Below are positions 53,201-60,175 of a stretch of DNA of 64,000 nt, piece by piece. Origin of the DNA: Arthrobacter sp. Soil764 (GTDB taxonomy: Bacteria; Actinomycetota; Actinomycetes; Actinomycetales; Micrococcaceae); NCBI RefSeq assembly GCF_001428075.1, contig NZ_LMSI01000020.1:392154-456153 (forward strand), given 5' to 3'. The notes below the pieces were generated by a model. It worked only from the letters and a program-made list of their open reading frames with translations, made no database searches and was not told the DNA's origin. Each line of letters starts with the position of its first letter. Position 1 is the stretch's first letter. Position numbers and translations under genes: made by a program.

Positions 53201-54205
53201 GCGCTGGACCTTGGTGCGGTGTGAATAACGGGAAATGCGGGCGGTGCCGGTGTCGATGACGTACTTGATGCCGGGGACCGTCAGCGACGTTTCCGCCACG
53301 TTGGTGGCCAGCACGATCCGGCGCTTGCCGCCCGGGTGGAACACCTTGTGCTGCTCCTGCAGGCTCAGGCGGGCGAACAGGGGGAGGATTTCGGTGTTGG
53401 CCAGCCTGCGGTTGGACTGGATACGGGCCTGCAGTGCGTCTGCGGCATCGCGGATTTCCCGCTCCCCGGAGAAGAAGACCAGGATGTCGCCGGGCGCCTC
53501 CGCCGCGAGTTCGTCCACGGCATCGCAGACGGCGTCCAGGGGGTCGCGGTCCTCCTCGAGTTCATCGTCCGAGGCTTCGTCGTCGTCTGCCTTCGGCTGG
53601 GACAGGGGGCGGTAGCGGATTTCCACGGGATAGGTCCGGCCCGACACCTCAACGATGGGGGCGGGGTCTTCCGGCGTGCCGAAATGGTTGGCGAACCGTT
53701 CGGGATCGATGGTGGCCGAGGTGATGATGACCTTCAGGTCCGGCCGCTGCGGCAGGATCCGTTTCAGGTAGCCGAGGATGAAGTCGATGTTGAGGCTTCG
53801 TTCGTGTGCCTCGTCAATGATGATGGTGCTGTACTTGCGCAGCAGCCTGTCCCGCTGGATCTCGGCGAGCAGGATGCCGTCCGTCATCAGCTTGACCTTG
53901 GTTGCCTTGCTGACCTCGCCCGTGAAACGGACCTGGAAGCCCACCTCCTGGCCGATGTCCACGCCAAGTTCTTCCGCAATGCGCTCGGCCACGGTCCGTG
54001 CTGCCAGCCGCCGGGGCTGGGTGTGCCCGATCAGGCCCTTCTCGCCCAGGCCAAGTTCCAGGCACATCTTGGGGATCTGGGTGGTCTTTCCGGAGCCGGT
54101 CTCGCCGGCGATGATGGTCACCTGGTTGGCGGCGATCGCGGCCATCAGGTCCTCGCGGCGCTCGGAAACCGGCAGCTCGGCGGGATAGGAGATATGAAAA
54201 GTCAT
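50240..54205 (-). CDS. hrpA: ATP-dependent RNA helicase HrpA
   Basis: 1321-aa DEAH-box helicase. Walker A is GETGSGKTTQ, the DEAH motif IIIDEAHERS and motif VI QRSGRCGR. HA2/OB regions follow, then the long bacterial DUF3418 C-terminal region, giving the usual HrpA length near 1300. HrpA in E. coli helps resolve stalled or collided ribosomes. ATG 54205 is chosen because homology starts there; no Shine-Dalgarno is seen. TAGACT (54221-54216) lies 10 nt before it, so the leader is probably only a few bases. An acidic linker (DDEASDDELEEDRD) splits the helicase core. Confidence 0.94.
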   Translation of the reverse strand: MTFHISYPAELPVSERREDLMAAIAANQVTIIAGETGSGKTTQIPKMCLELGLGEKGLIGHTQPRRLAARTVAERIAEELGVDIGQEVGFQVRFTGEVSKATKVKLMTDGILLAEIQRDRLLRKYSTIIIDEAHERSLNIDFILGYLKRILPQRPDLKVIITSATIDPERFANHFGTPEDPAPIVEVSGRTYPVEIRYRPLSQPKADDDEASDDELEEDRDPLDAVCDAVDELAAEAPGDILVFFSGEREIRDAADALQARIQSNRRLANTEILPLFARLSLQEQHKVFHPGGKRRIVLATNVAETSLTVPGIKYVIDTGTARISRYSHRTKVQRLPIERVSQASANQRSGRCGRVSDGIAIRLYSEEDFESRPRFTDPEILRTNLAAVILQMTAMGVAKGPKDVEEFPFVEPPETRAINDGVTLLRELGALAPPRPQGKGGRPEAAGGLTAVGQKLAQLPVDPRLGRMIVEAGKRGCVREVMVLAAALTIQDPRERPTDKQQLAAEKHNRFRDENSDFTGYLNLWNYLQEKQQELSSSAFRRLCRAEFINYLRVREWQDLFAQLRQLARPLGISLDNKRLADPVGNHDGIHISLLSGLLSHIGILDERKREYAGARGSRFAIFPGSALFKKSPTFVMAAELVETSRLWARVAAKFDPLWAEQVAPDLVKRSYSEPHWSTRQGAVMAYEKVTLYGVPIIAQRRINYGRVDPVVARELFIRHALVEGDWKTHHKFFHRNRALLHEVEELEARMRRRGLLVDDETLFEFYDARIGPDVVSERHFDKWWKDARRENPDLLDYDKSMLISDDADDLDESAYPKTWLHKGFELPLTYEFHPVAPGSPPNPSDGVTAEVPVLFLNQLDDAPFRWLIPGQRVELVTALIKSLPKQIRKNFVPAPDVARQAVALLESDFDPAKDELEPSLELTLRRIRGAIILPGSWNWDAVPPHLRVSFKVVDSKGKVLGEGKDLAELQERLAPATRRAIAESLGATPASAAPGAGGKGQRGNGKAPDAGAPVRQQAAGVPGAAAAAGFVEQEGLKEWTFGTVERQVSSMVKGHTVTGYPALVDKGTSVSLRVFQTQEEQLDAMRGGVIRLLALRVPAPDRYVLEHLSNTEKLTFSQNPHGSVSALIADCALAAIDKLTPADLPWDRKAFDQLYEVVRAELIDTVFTVTAVVERILASTRRIEKQLKGTTSLALISALNDIKSQLEQLVYPGFVARTGYAQLSQLPRYLAAIEKRLERLPGNVQRDALNMAVVQRLEDDYDHAVSALLPGRRAGRELTQVRWMIEELRVSLFTVELGTAYSVSEKRIRAVLNKALAPA

Positions 54206-54272
54206 GGCTGCAGACAGTCTACTGCCGGACAGAAACAGCCCTTCATTCGACTCCCTGCTGCGGCACGCACCT

Positions 54273-54611
54273 TCAGGCGGGACCGCCTCCACCAGCCCCG
54301 GGCCGGGACCCGCCGGGAGATTCTTCTGCGGCCGCCCGTGCGGTATCAACCAGGACGCGCCAGGGACCGGTGAGGGCATGTTCCGGCAGGGCAGCCCGGC
54401 GCTGCCCTGCCGAGATGGAGTACATGAAGCGGTCAGGCTGCGGTGCCTCGAAAGCCGCGGCGGCTGCCCGCGGGGTGCTGGGAACGGCGTCCCAGGGGCA
54501 GGCCTCCACAAGGGGCTGCCACTGGCTGAGGTCACTGTCCGACTGGGCATCAACGGTCCACACCCGCGTGACCGCAGCCAACCCGCCGCTCCGCTCCACC
54601 TTGATCTTCAT
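54273..54611 (-). CDS. Emfourin-type protealysin inhibitor
   Basis: 112-aa protein beginning MKIKVERSGGLAAVTR. This resembles emfourin, the small protein that binds and blocks protealysin-like M4 proteases. It sits directly downstream of such a protease gene, as in known protealysin operons. No signal peptide, so it would act in the cytoplasm with the protease. ATG 54611 has AGGGG about eight nt upstream; the frame is open 29 codons further but overlaps the protease. The tail is Gly/Pro-rich. Confidence 0.82.
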   Translation of the reverse strand: MKIKVERSGGLAAVTRVWTVDAQSDSDLSQWQPLVEACPWDAVPSTPRAAAAAFEAPQPDRFMYSISAGQRRAALPEHALTGPWRVLVDTARAAAEESPGGSRPGAGGGGPA

Positions 54612-54670
54612 GGCCTGGCCCCTGGGCTTTCCTCTGGCCCGGCGGCCTGTGACCCGGCAGCCGGTGGTGG

Positions 54671-55723
54671 TTAAACCTTGACCTTTACAGTTTCCCACGC
54701 CCCCCGTACGGCGTCATGCTCTTTGGAGTCCGAACCAAAAAGGTCCGTGGCGGCACGTACCGTGGCGCGGGCAAAGACGGTAAACGTTGCGGCCGGCGGC
54801 AACGACCCATTGGTAAGGGCCTCGTACCAGATGCGGCCGGGAGCCTCCCAGGCGTGGCCGCCCAGGGCATCCGCAACCAGGTAGAACGCGCGGTTGGGGA
54901 TGCCGGAGTTGATGTGCACGCCGCCATTGTCAGCGCTGGTCCGGACGTAGGAGTCCATGGAATCTGGTTGCGGGTCCTTGCCCAGCACGTCGTCGTCGTA
55001 TGCCGTTCCGGGGGCTTTCATGGACCGAAGGGCCAGCCCCTGGACGTTGGACGTAAAGAGGCCTTCCCCGATCAGCCAGCTGGCCTGGGCCGCGGTCTGC
55101 TTCCGGACGTATTGCTCAACGAGCGCGCCAAAGACATCCGACATCGATTCATTCAGGGCACCCGCCTGGTTCCGGTAAACAAGTCCGGCCGAGTATTGGG
55201 TAACGCCGTGCGCCAGTTCGTGGCCGATGACGCTGATGGACTTGGTGAACCGTTCAAAGACGTCACCGTCGCCATCGCCAAACACCATTTGGGTGCCGTT
55301 CCAGAAAGCGTTGTCGTACAGATTTCCGAAGTGCACCGTGGCATCAAGCTTCAGCCCGCGTCCGTCAATCGAATCCCGTCCAAAGGCCTCGGCATACAGC
55401 CGGTGGGTGTGTCCCAGTCCGTCGTAGGCCTCATCGGTGGCGGCATCGCCGGTGGCACGCCCGCCTTCCTTACGGACCAGCCTGCCCGGCAGGGTCTCTT
55501 CACCGCCCGCATCGTATACGGTGCGGTTCACCGGACCCGGCTTGGCCTGCCGCAGGCTGGGCGGAAGGACCGGGACAGCCTGTGCGCGTGCAGCCTGGAA
55601 TGATTCGACGTGGCCCAGGGCCTTCCGCGCGGCGCTGGCCGCGGAAGAGAACCCGGGAGCGTCCTGTTGCGCCAGCCGGCGCAACAGATAGGGCGGAACG
55701 ATGGAACAGAACTGAACGTGCAT
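54671..55723 (-). CDS. Protealysin-like M4 metalloprotease without signal peptide
   Basis: 350-aa thermolysin-fold protease. The zinc motif is HELAHGVT with the third ligand in NESMSDVFG; the catalytic His is in the GGVHINSGIPN region. The short N-terminal propeptide starts with CSIVPPYLLRRLA, the PPYLL-type box of protealysin precursors. A signal peptide is absent, as in intracellular protealysins. The emfourin-like gene follows after 59 nt. Family members have roles in host-cell entry and bacterial competition in some species; the target here is unknown. Confidence 0.92.
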   Translation of the reverse strand: MHVQFCSIVPPYLLRRLAQQDAPGFSSAASAARKALGHVESFQAARAQAVPVLPPSLRQAKPGPVNRTVYDAGGEETLPGRLVRKEGGRATGDAATDEAYDGLGHTHRLYAEAFGRDSIDGRGLKLDATVHFGNLYDNAFWNGTQMVFGDGDGDVFERFTKSISVIGHELAHGVTQYSAGLVYRNQAGALNESMSDVFGALVEQYVRKQTAAQASWLIGEGLFTSNVQGLALRSMKAPGTAYDDDVLGKDPQPDSMDSYVRTSADNGGVHINSGIPNRAFYLVADALGGHAWEAPGRIWYEALTNGSLPPAATFTVFARATVRAATDLFGSDSKEHDAVRGAWETVKVKV

Positions 55724-55848
55724 GGCGTACTCCCTCAGCTAGGTGGTTTCAGCTTAAGAGGAGCCAGTGACAATCAACGGCAGGCCGCGGCCCCAGATTG
55801 GTCAGCCATCCTGGTACTGCAGCAGGCGCAGGTGGGTACGGTAAGCGC

Positions 55849-56799
55849 ATGGCTGAAACCGAAAAGGGCTCCACGTCCAGCTCAACCCTGCTGACGGTCA
55901 TTATCGCCTTCGTGGCCAACACCCTTGTGGCGGCGGCGAAGTCAGTGGCCGCTGTCCTGACGGGCTCGGCCTCCATGGCGGCGGAGGCAGCGCACTCCTG
56001 GGCAGATACCGGAAACCAGGTGTTCCTGTTCTTCGCCGAGCGCCGTTCCGCCCGGCCCCGGGACAAGAGCCATCCCATGGGGTACGGCCGGGAAGCCTAT
56101 GTGTGGTCCATGTTCGCCGCGTTCGGCCTGTTTACCGCCGGCGCGGTGGTGTCCATCATGCATGGCATCCAGCAGATCATTGAGCCGGAACCTGCCGCGG
56201 ATTTCGCTGTGGCCTACGTGGTCCTGGCCGTGGCTTTCGTTTTCGAGGGAATCTCCTTCGTCCAGGCCTTCCGGCAGACCAGGAAGGCGGCCCACGAGCT
56301 GGACCGGCACACGCTGGAGCAGGTACTCATTAGCTCCGATCCCACCCTGCGCGCCGTCTTCGCCGAGGACGCTGCCGCGCTGATCGGCCTCGTGGTGGCA
56401 TTCGTGGGCGTGTTCCTGCATCAGGTCACGGGATCGCCGCTGCCGGATGCGATCGGTTCGATCGCCGTCGGCGTACTGCTGGCCGTCGTCGCCGTCGTCC
56501 TGATCGACCGGAACAGGCGTTTCCTGGTGGGCCAGGGCGTCACCCCTGACATCGAACGGTCCATGGCCCGGCGGGTGCTGGAGCACCCGGACATCGCCCG
56601 GCTCACCTACCTGCACCTGGAATTCGTGGGACCCCGCAAGCTGTATCTCGTGGCGGCCGTTGACCTGCAGGGGGACCATCCCGAACACGAGGTGGCCGTA
56701 ACCCTCCGCCGGCTCGAGCGTGAGCTGGAGGACCACGAAACGGTCGAGGAAGCCGTGCTGACCCTGGCCACGCTTGATGAGGCCGCCCTGAAATTTTGA
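55849..56799 (+). CDS. Cation diffusion facilitator (CDF) family transporter
   Basis: 316-aa divalent-cation/proton antiporter. Six membrane segments begin with STLLTVIIAFVANTLVAAAK. Likely metal residues are in AEAAHSWADTGNQ (His and Asp of helix 2) and EDAAALIGLVVAF (Asp of helix 5). A C-terminal cytoplasmic domain follows from about residue 215. Helix 2 has His-x3-Asp, typical of zinc or zinc/iron exporters. ATG 55849 is preferred; GTG 55798 would add 17 residues. The gene ends before a strong terminator. Confidence 0.9.
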   Translation: MAETEKGSTSSSTLLTVIIAFVANTLVAAAKSVAAVLTGSASMAAEAAHSWADTGNQVFLFFAERRSARPRDKSHPMGYGREAYVWSMFAAFGLFTAGAVVSIMHGIQQIIEPEPAADFAVAYVVLAVAFVFEGISFVQAFRQTRKAAHELDRHTLEQVLISSDPTLRAVFAEDAAALIGLVVAFVGVFLHQVTGSPLPDAIGSIAVGVLLAVVAVVLIDRNRRFLVGQGVTPDIERSMARRVLEHPDIARLTYLHLEFVGPRKLYLVAAVDLQGDHPEHEVAVTLRRLERELEDHETVEEAVLTLATLDEAALKF

Positions 56800-56844
56800 T
56801 CCTGCGGCACGCGGGGTGGGACCGGATAAGGGATGCAACGAAAG

Positions 56845-56875
56845 AACCCCGCCGCTTCACTGAAGCGGCGGGGTT
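56845..56875 (+). terminator. Terminator after the CDF gene
   Basis: Near-perfect hairpin AACCCCGCCGCTT ... AAGCGGCGGGGTT followed by TTC. It could also stop the minus-strand tRNA transcript. Confidence 0.9.
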
Positions 56876-56880
56876 TTCTG

Positions 56881-56953
56881 TGCCCTCGGTAGGATTCGAA
56901 CCTACGGCCTTCTGCTCCGGAGGCAGACGCTCTATCCCCTGAGCTACGAGGGC
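56881..56953 (-). tRNA. tRNA-Arg (anticodon CCG)
   Basis: Seventy-three nt cloverleaf. Acceptor GCCCTCG/CGAGGGC, D-arm GCTC-GAGC, anticodon stem TCTGC/GCAGA with loop CTCCGGA (anticodon CCG) and T-arm GTAGG-TTCGAAT-CCTAC. CCA is not encoded. It decodes CGG, a common codon in this GC-rich DNA. Confidence 0.96.
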
Positions 56954-57063
56954 AATCCGGATTTCCTGCCGTTCCCGGCGGGACGTCCTAGAGCTTAGCA
57001 GGAAGGTGGCCCGCAAGGGAAAACCGACACCTGGACGGGGAAGGGGCGGGCAATCAGGTGTCC

Positions 57064-58647
57064 TCAGTAGCCGGAGAAAGAGTCTGTCCGGACCCGCCGG
57101 GCGCCCGCGCTCTTCGCCGCGCGGCGCAGCGATGCAACGCTCGCCGGGGACCCCGACACATAGACCTCGCGGGCCGCTATGTCCGGCACCAGTGCCGCAA
57201 GGGTTTTCCCGTCCAGCCGGTCCCCGGGGAGCCGGTCTTCCTGCGAGCCGTCCCGGGGGCCGGCGTCACCGGCAGCGGAGGCCAGTCCGGACGGCGGCCG
57301 TGAACCATCCGCCGTGCGGACAAGCACCCGGATGCCGGAATCCCGGAGTTCTTCCGCATAGGCCACTTCATCAGCGCTCCTGGCCAGGAGGAGGAGTACT
57401 GCGTCCCGCTCCCGCAGGCCCCCTGAGGACAGATGCGAAACGAAGGGGGTGATCCCGATGCCCGCTGCGATGAGCAGCACCGGGCGGTGCGGATCGCGCG
57501 GCAGGACAAAGTCGCCGCCCACTGCCGTGGCTGCCACTTCGTCTCCCGGCCGCAGCGCCAGGAGCGACTCCTTTGCCGCGGACAAGGGGCCGGCCGTCCG
57601 CACGGCAAACTTCACCAGGCGCTCGCCGGGGGAGCCGGTCAAACTGAACATCCGTCGTCGGCCCCTCCCGTCAGGCCTGGCCTGCGGCAGGTCCACTTCC
57701 ATGTACTGGCCGGGAAGGAAACGCACCGGCCGGGCAGGTTGGAAGGAGAACTCGGTGGTGGCCGGCGTCAGCTGCCGGGTACCCGTGAGCCGGAGCTTCA
57801 CGGCCCCGCGCTGGCCTGCCAGGAAGGCCAGCAGGTTGCCGGCCAGCAGGGCGGCCTCAGGTGAGTTGGCAAAGATGCCCAGGTTCCAGGGGGCGGCAAA
57901 GAGCACCGCCACCACGGCGGCCAGCGCCAACTGTTGCCGGCGGCGGGGCGGCAGCGTCAGGGGCTCGGTCAGCATGAATCCGACGAAGAACAGGACCGGC
58001 CGCTGTGCCAGGGCCTGGTAGATGCCCATGCCCGCCGTCATGCCGGAGCGAAGCAGTTCCAGCGTGATGACGGCGCTGGCCACCAGCGTGAACACGGACG
58101 CCATCAGCACTTTGTGGGTTCGGTACAGGACCAGCAGCACGCCCGGCAGCAGCAGCCACAGCATGGCAGGAGTCGCCGCCCACCACGTTGCAATGTTCAA
58201 TCCGGTCAGTCCGGTGGCAAACGCACCGGCGGCAGCGGGATTGAAGATGTGCCGGCCACGCCACGCCAGTGCGTATTTCGAGGCGGATGCCAGGGTACAC
58301 GCCAGTGCCACCCCGGCCAGGTCCAGCGGCTGGAGCGACGGCCAGAACAGGAAATAGAGCAGCAGCCCCGTGATGAGGGACGACTCCGTATGGGGGTTCA
58401 CCCGGAAAAAAGCCGCCAGCGCCCGGTTGGAGGCGTAGGTCAGGCCCAGGCACAGTGCAAGGTGGACCAGCATGTCCGGAATGCCGAACGTGAGCCAGCC
58501 CAGGATGTTGAGCAGGACGCTGTAGGCGGCCAGCACCGCCAGGACCACCAGGGTAATCCGGTACATGGTGAACCTGCCCACGGCAGTCCCCATCCGGCCG
58601 GCCAGGGACGCGGGCGGGCGGGCGTGCGGCGTTTCCACGGGGTTCAT
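57064..58647 (-). CDS. RnfD/NqrB-like membrane domain fused to FAD/NAD reductase
   Basis: 527-aa electron-transfer protein. Residues about 25-280 hold roughly nine membrane helices of the RnfD/NqrB type (HIFNPAAAGAFATG, GFMLTEPLTLPPR). Residues about 290-527 form a ferredoxin-NADP reductase module with FLPGQYMEVDLP for FAD and LLIAAGIGITPFVSH for NAD(P)H. It should pass electrons from cytoplasmic NAD(P)H through membrane flavin to the extracytoplasmic FMN-binding lipoprotein of the same operon. No SGAT covalent-flavin motif was seen in the membrane part. ATG overlaps the apbE stop by 4 nt. Confidence 0.85.
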   Translation of the reverse strand: MNPVETPHARPPASLAGRMGTAVGRFTMYRITLVVLAVLAAYSVLLNILGWLTFGIPDMLVHLALCLGLTYASNRALAAFFRVNPHTESSLITGLLLYFLFWPSLQPLDLAGVALACTLASASKYALAWRGRHIFNPAAAGAFATGLTGLNIATWWAATPAMLWLLLPGVLLVLYRTHKVLMASVFTLVASAVITLELLRSGMTAGMGIYQALAQRPVLFFVGFMLTEPLTLPPRRRQQLALAAVVAVLFAAPWNLGIFANSPEAALLAGNLLAFLAGQRGAVKLRLTGTRQLTPATTEFSFQPARPVRFLPGQYMEVDLPQARPDGRGRRRMFSLTGSPGERLVKFAVRTAGPLSAAKESLLALRPGDEVAATAVGGDFVLPRDPHRPVLLIAAGIGITPFVSHLSSGGLRERDAVLLLLARSADEVAYAEELRDSGIRVLVRTADGSRPPSGLASAAGDAGPRDGSQEDRLPGDRLDGKTLAALVPDIAAREVYVSGSPASVASLRRAAKSAGARRVRTDSFSGY

Positions 58648-59516
58648 GAGAACAGCGTCCCTTCGAATTCGGCGGAGTAGGCGGCGCTGCCGTCGGAAAA
58701 GACGGTCAGCCAGGAAAAATCAAAGGTTTCCTGGAGCGCGGCGCCGGGAACAAAGAACAGGGCCGTTGCAAGGGCATCGGCCAGCATGGCCGTCCCAGCC
58801 AGGGTCCAGGTGGCGACGGCGGTCCGCACCGGCTGCCCGGTGGTCCCGTCCAGGACGTGGTGCAGCCCGTCGCCCCAGGCGCGGCGGTTGGCGGCGGAGG
58901 CACACAGGGCGCGGCCGTCCAGGTCGATCTTCCCGATCGCCTGGGCCGGGTTGTAGGGGTGTTCAAGCGCCACGCTGACGGGCCCTGCTCCGCGGGCCAG
59001 GAGGTCGCCGCCGGCATCGATGACGAACGCGCCAACGCCCGCATCCAAGAGCTCCGCGGACAGCAGGTCCACCAACAGGCCCTTGCCGGCCGCGCCGATA
59101 TCCAGCAGCGCGGGGGCGCTCGCGGTCAGGACTGTTCCGGACCAGGTGAGTACCGATTCCCAGGCCGGGGCGGGCAGCGGCGGACCGGCCGGCCGCAGCG
59201 AATACGCTGCGTCATACCCCAGGCGTTCCAGGCTGCCGCCGATCAGCGGGGTCATGGCGCCGCCGGTAACCCGGTACAGCAGGCGGTACAGCTCGCCCAG
59301 CGGGGCGGCCTCCTCCGGAAAGGCATAACGTCCCGGCGTCCGTGCCAGCTGAGCCACCCGTGAGTCGGGACGGAAACGGGACCAGTCGCCGTCGAATTTT
59401 TCAACCCTGTCCAGGAGGCGTGCGCGAAGGGAGGGCGGCAATGGCTGCGCAGTGGTGATTTCCCAGGCGGTTCCAATGCCCTGGAACGAAAAGTCCTCCC
59501 AGTCCCTGACGGGCAC
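58644..59516 (-). CDS. apbE: FAD:protein FMN transferase (ApbE)
   Basis: 290-aa flavin transferase that attaches FMN covalently to Thr or Ser of target proteins. Family motifs are LDIGAAGKG, VIDAGGDLL and LHHVLDGTTGQPV. The N-terminus MPVRDWEDFSF has no signal peptide or lipobox, so the enzyme is predicted cytoplasmic although its likely target is exported. GTG 59516 starts 3 nt after the target gene's stop. Gene order (target, transferase, reductase) supports one functional unit. Confidence 0.9.
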   Translation of the reverse strand: MPVRDWEDFSFQGIGTAWEITTAQPLPPSLRARLLDRVEKFDGDWSRFRPDSRVAQLARTPGRYAFPEEAAPLGELYRLLYRVTGGAMTPLIGGSLERLGYDAAYSLRPAGPPLPAPAWESVLTWSGTVLTASAPALLDIGAAGKGLLVDLLSAELLDAGVGAFVIDAGGDLLARGAGPVSVALEHPYNPAQAIGKIDLDGRALCASAANRRAWGDGLHHVLDGTTGQPVRTAVATWTLAGTAMLADALATALFFVPGAALQETFDFSWLTVFSDGSAAYSAEFEGTLFS

Positions 59517-59519
59517 TGC

Positions 59520-60011
59520 CTACTGCGCCTCCGCCTTGATCTTGTCGACGGCCTGGTTGAAGCCTCCGCTGGTCAGGGAGGACCCCGCAACCTTGGAAAC
59601 GTTAAGCTCGTCGATGTTCCTGCCCACCACCTGCGCGGCGATGCCGCCGGCGAACTGGCCTTGGAACTTCCGGGTGTTTGGATTGGACGGGTGCTGGGTG
59701 ATCTGCACGTCCGTGACTTTTCCTGCCGCCAGCGTCAACTGCACGCCCACGGTTTCCGTGCCGTTTGGGGACACGTAGTTCCCGTCCGCGCTGTAGGTGC
59801 CGTCCTTGTAACTGCCGCCTGTGCCGGCAGGGGCGGCAGAACCGGCAGCAGGAGCGGCCGGGGTTCCCGTGGTGCCAGGGGTGCTGTCCGCCGCGGACGG
59901 TGCGCAGCCCGCCACCGTTCCTGCGAGGGACAGGCCTGCGAGACCGGCGAAAATGCTTTTGCGGAACGCAGTGCCGGAGGTGTCGGGGCTTTGGGGGCTG
60001 GAGGGTCTCAT
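59520..60011 (-). CDS. FMN-binding domain lipoprotein
   Basis: 163-aa exported flavoprotein. A signal peptide ends in the lipobox TVAGC (lipidated Cys36). A Thr/Ala/Pro linker leads to an FMN-binding domain of about 90 residues as in RnfG/NqrC. The usual flavinylation motif SGAT-x-TS appears as AGSSLTSGG, so a Ser replaces the Thr normally bound to FMN. ApbE next to it would load the flavin. Likely receives electrons from the membrane reductase at the cell surface. Confidence 0.87.
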   Translation of the reverse strand: MRPSSPQSPDTSGTAFRKSIFAGLAGLSLAGTVAGCAPSAADSTPGTTGTPAAPAAGSAAPAGTGGSYKDGTYSADGNYVSPNGTETVGVQLTLAAGKVTDVQITQHPSNPNTRKFQGQFAGGIAAQVVGRNIDELNVSKVAGSSLTSGGFNQAVDKIKAEAQ

Positions 60012-60163
60012 GAAGGCTCTCGTTTCACTTTTGGGGCTATACCGTTCACTTTCGCTACGGTTTAGTCAACGCCGGATCCACGCGAATGGTTCACCGCACT
60101 CTTCCGGATGCGTCCGGGAAGGCAGCCAGGAGCGCCAAATTCTTTGCTGTCACTGGCCCCCGG

Positions 60164-60175
60164 TAGTCTAGAGGG
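60164..60175 (+). promoter_or_regulatory. Leaderless -10 of argS
   Basis: TAGTCT at 60164-60169, six bases, then GTG 60176. Transcription is predicted to start at the GTG. The rest of 60012-60163 holds the divergent promoter of the flavin operon, without clear boxes. Confidence 0.6.

Noticed and set aside
51035..53224. 729-codon open frame opposite hrpA
   Set aside because: Antisense to HrpA helicase motifs, with no recognisable domain.
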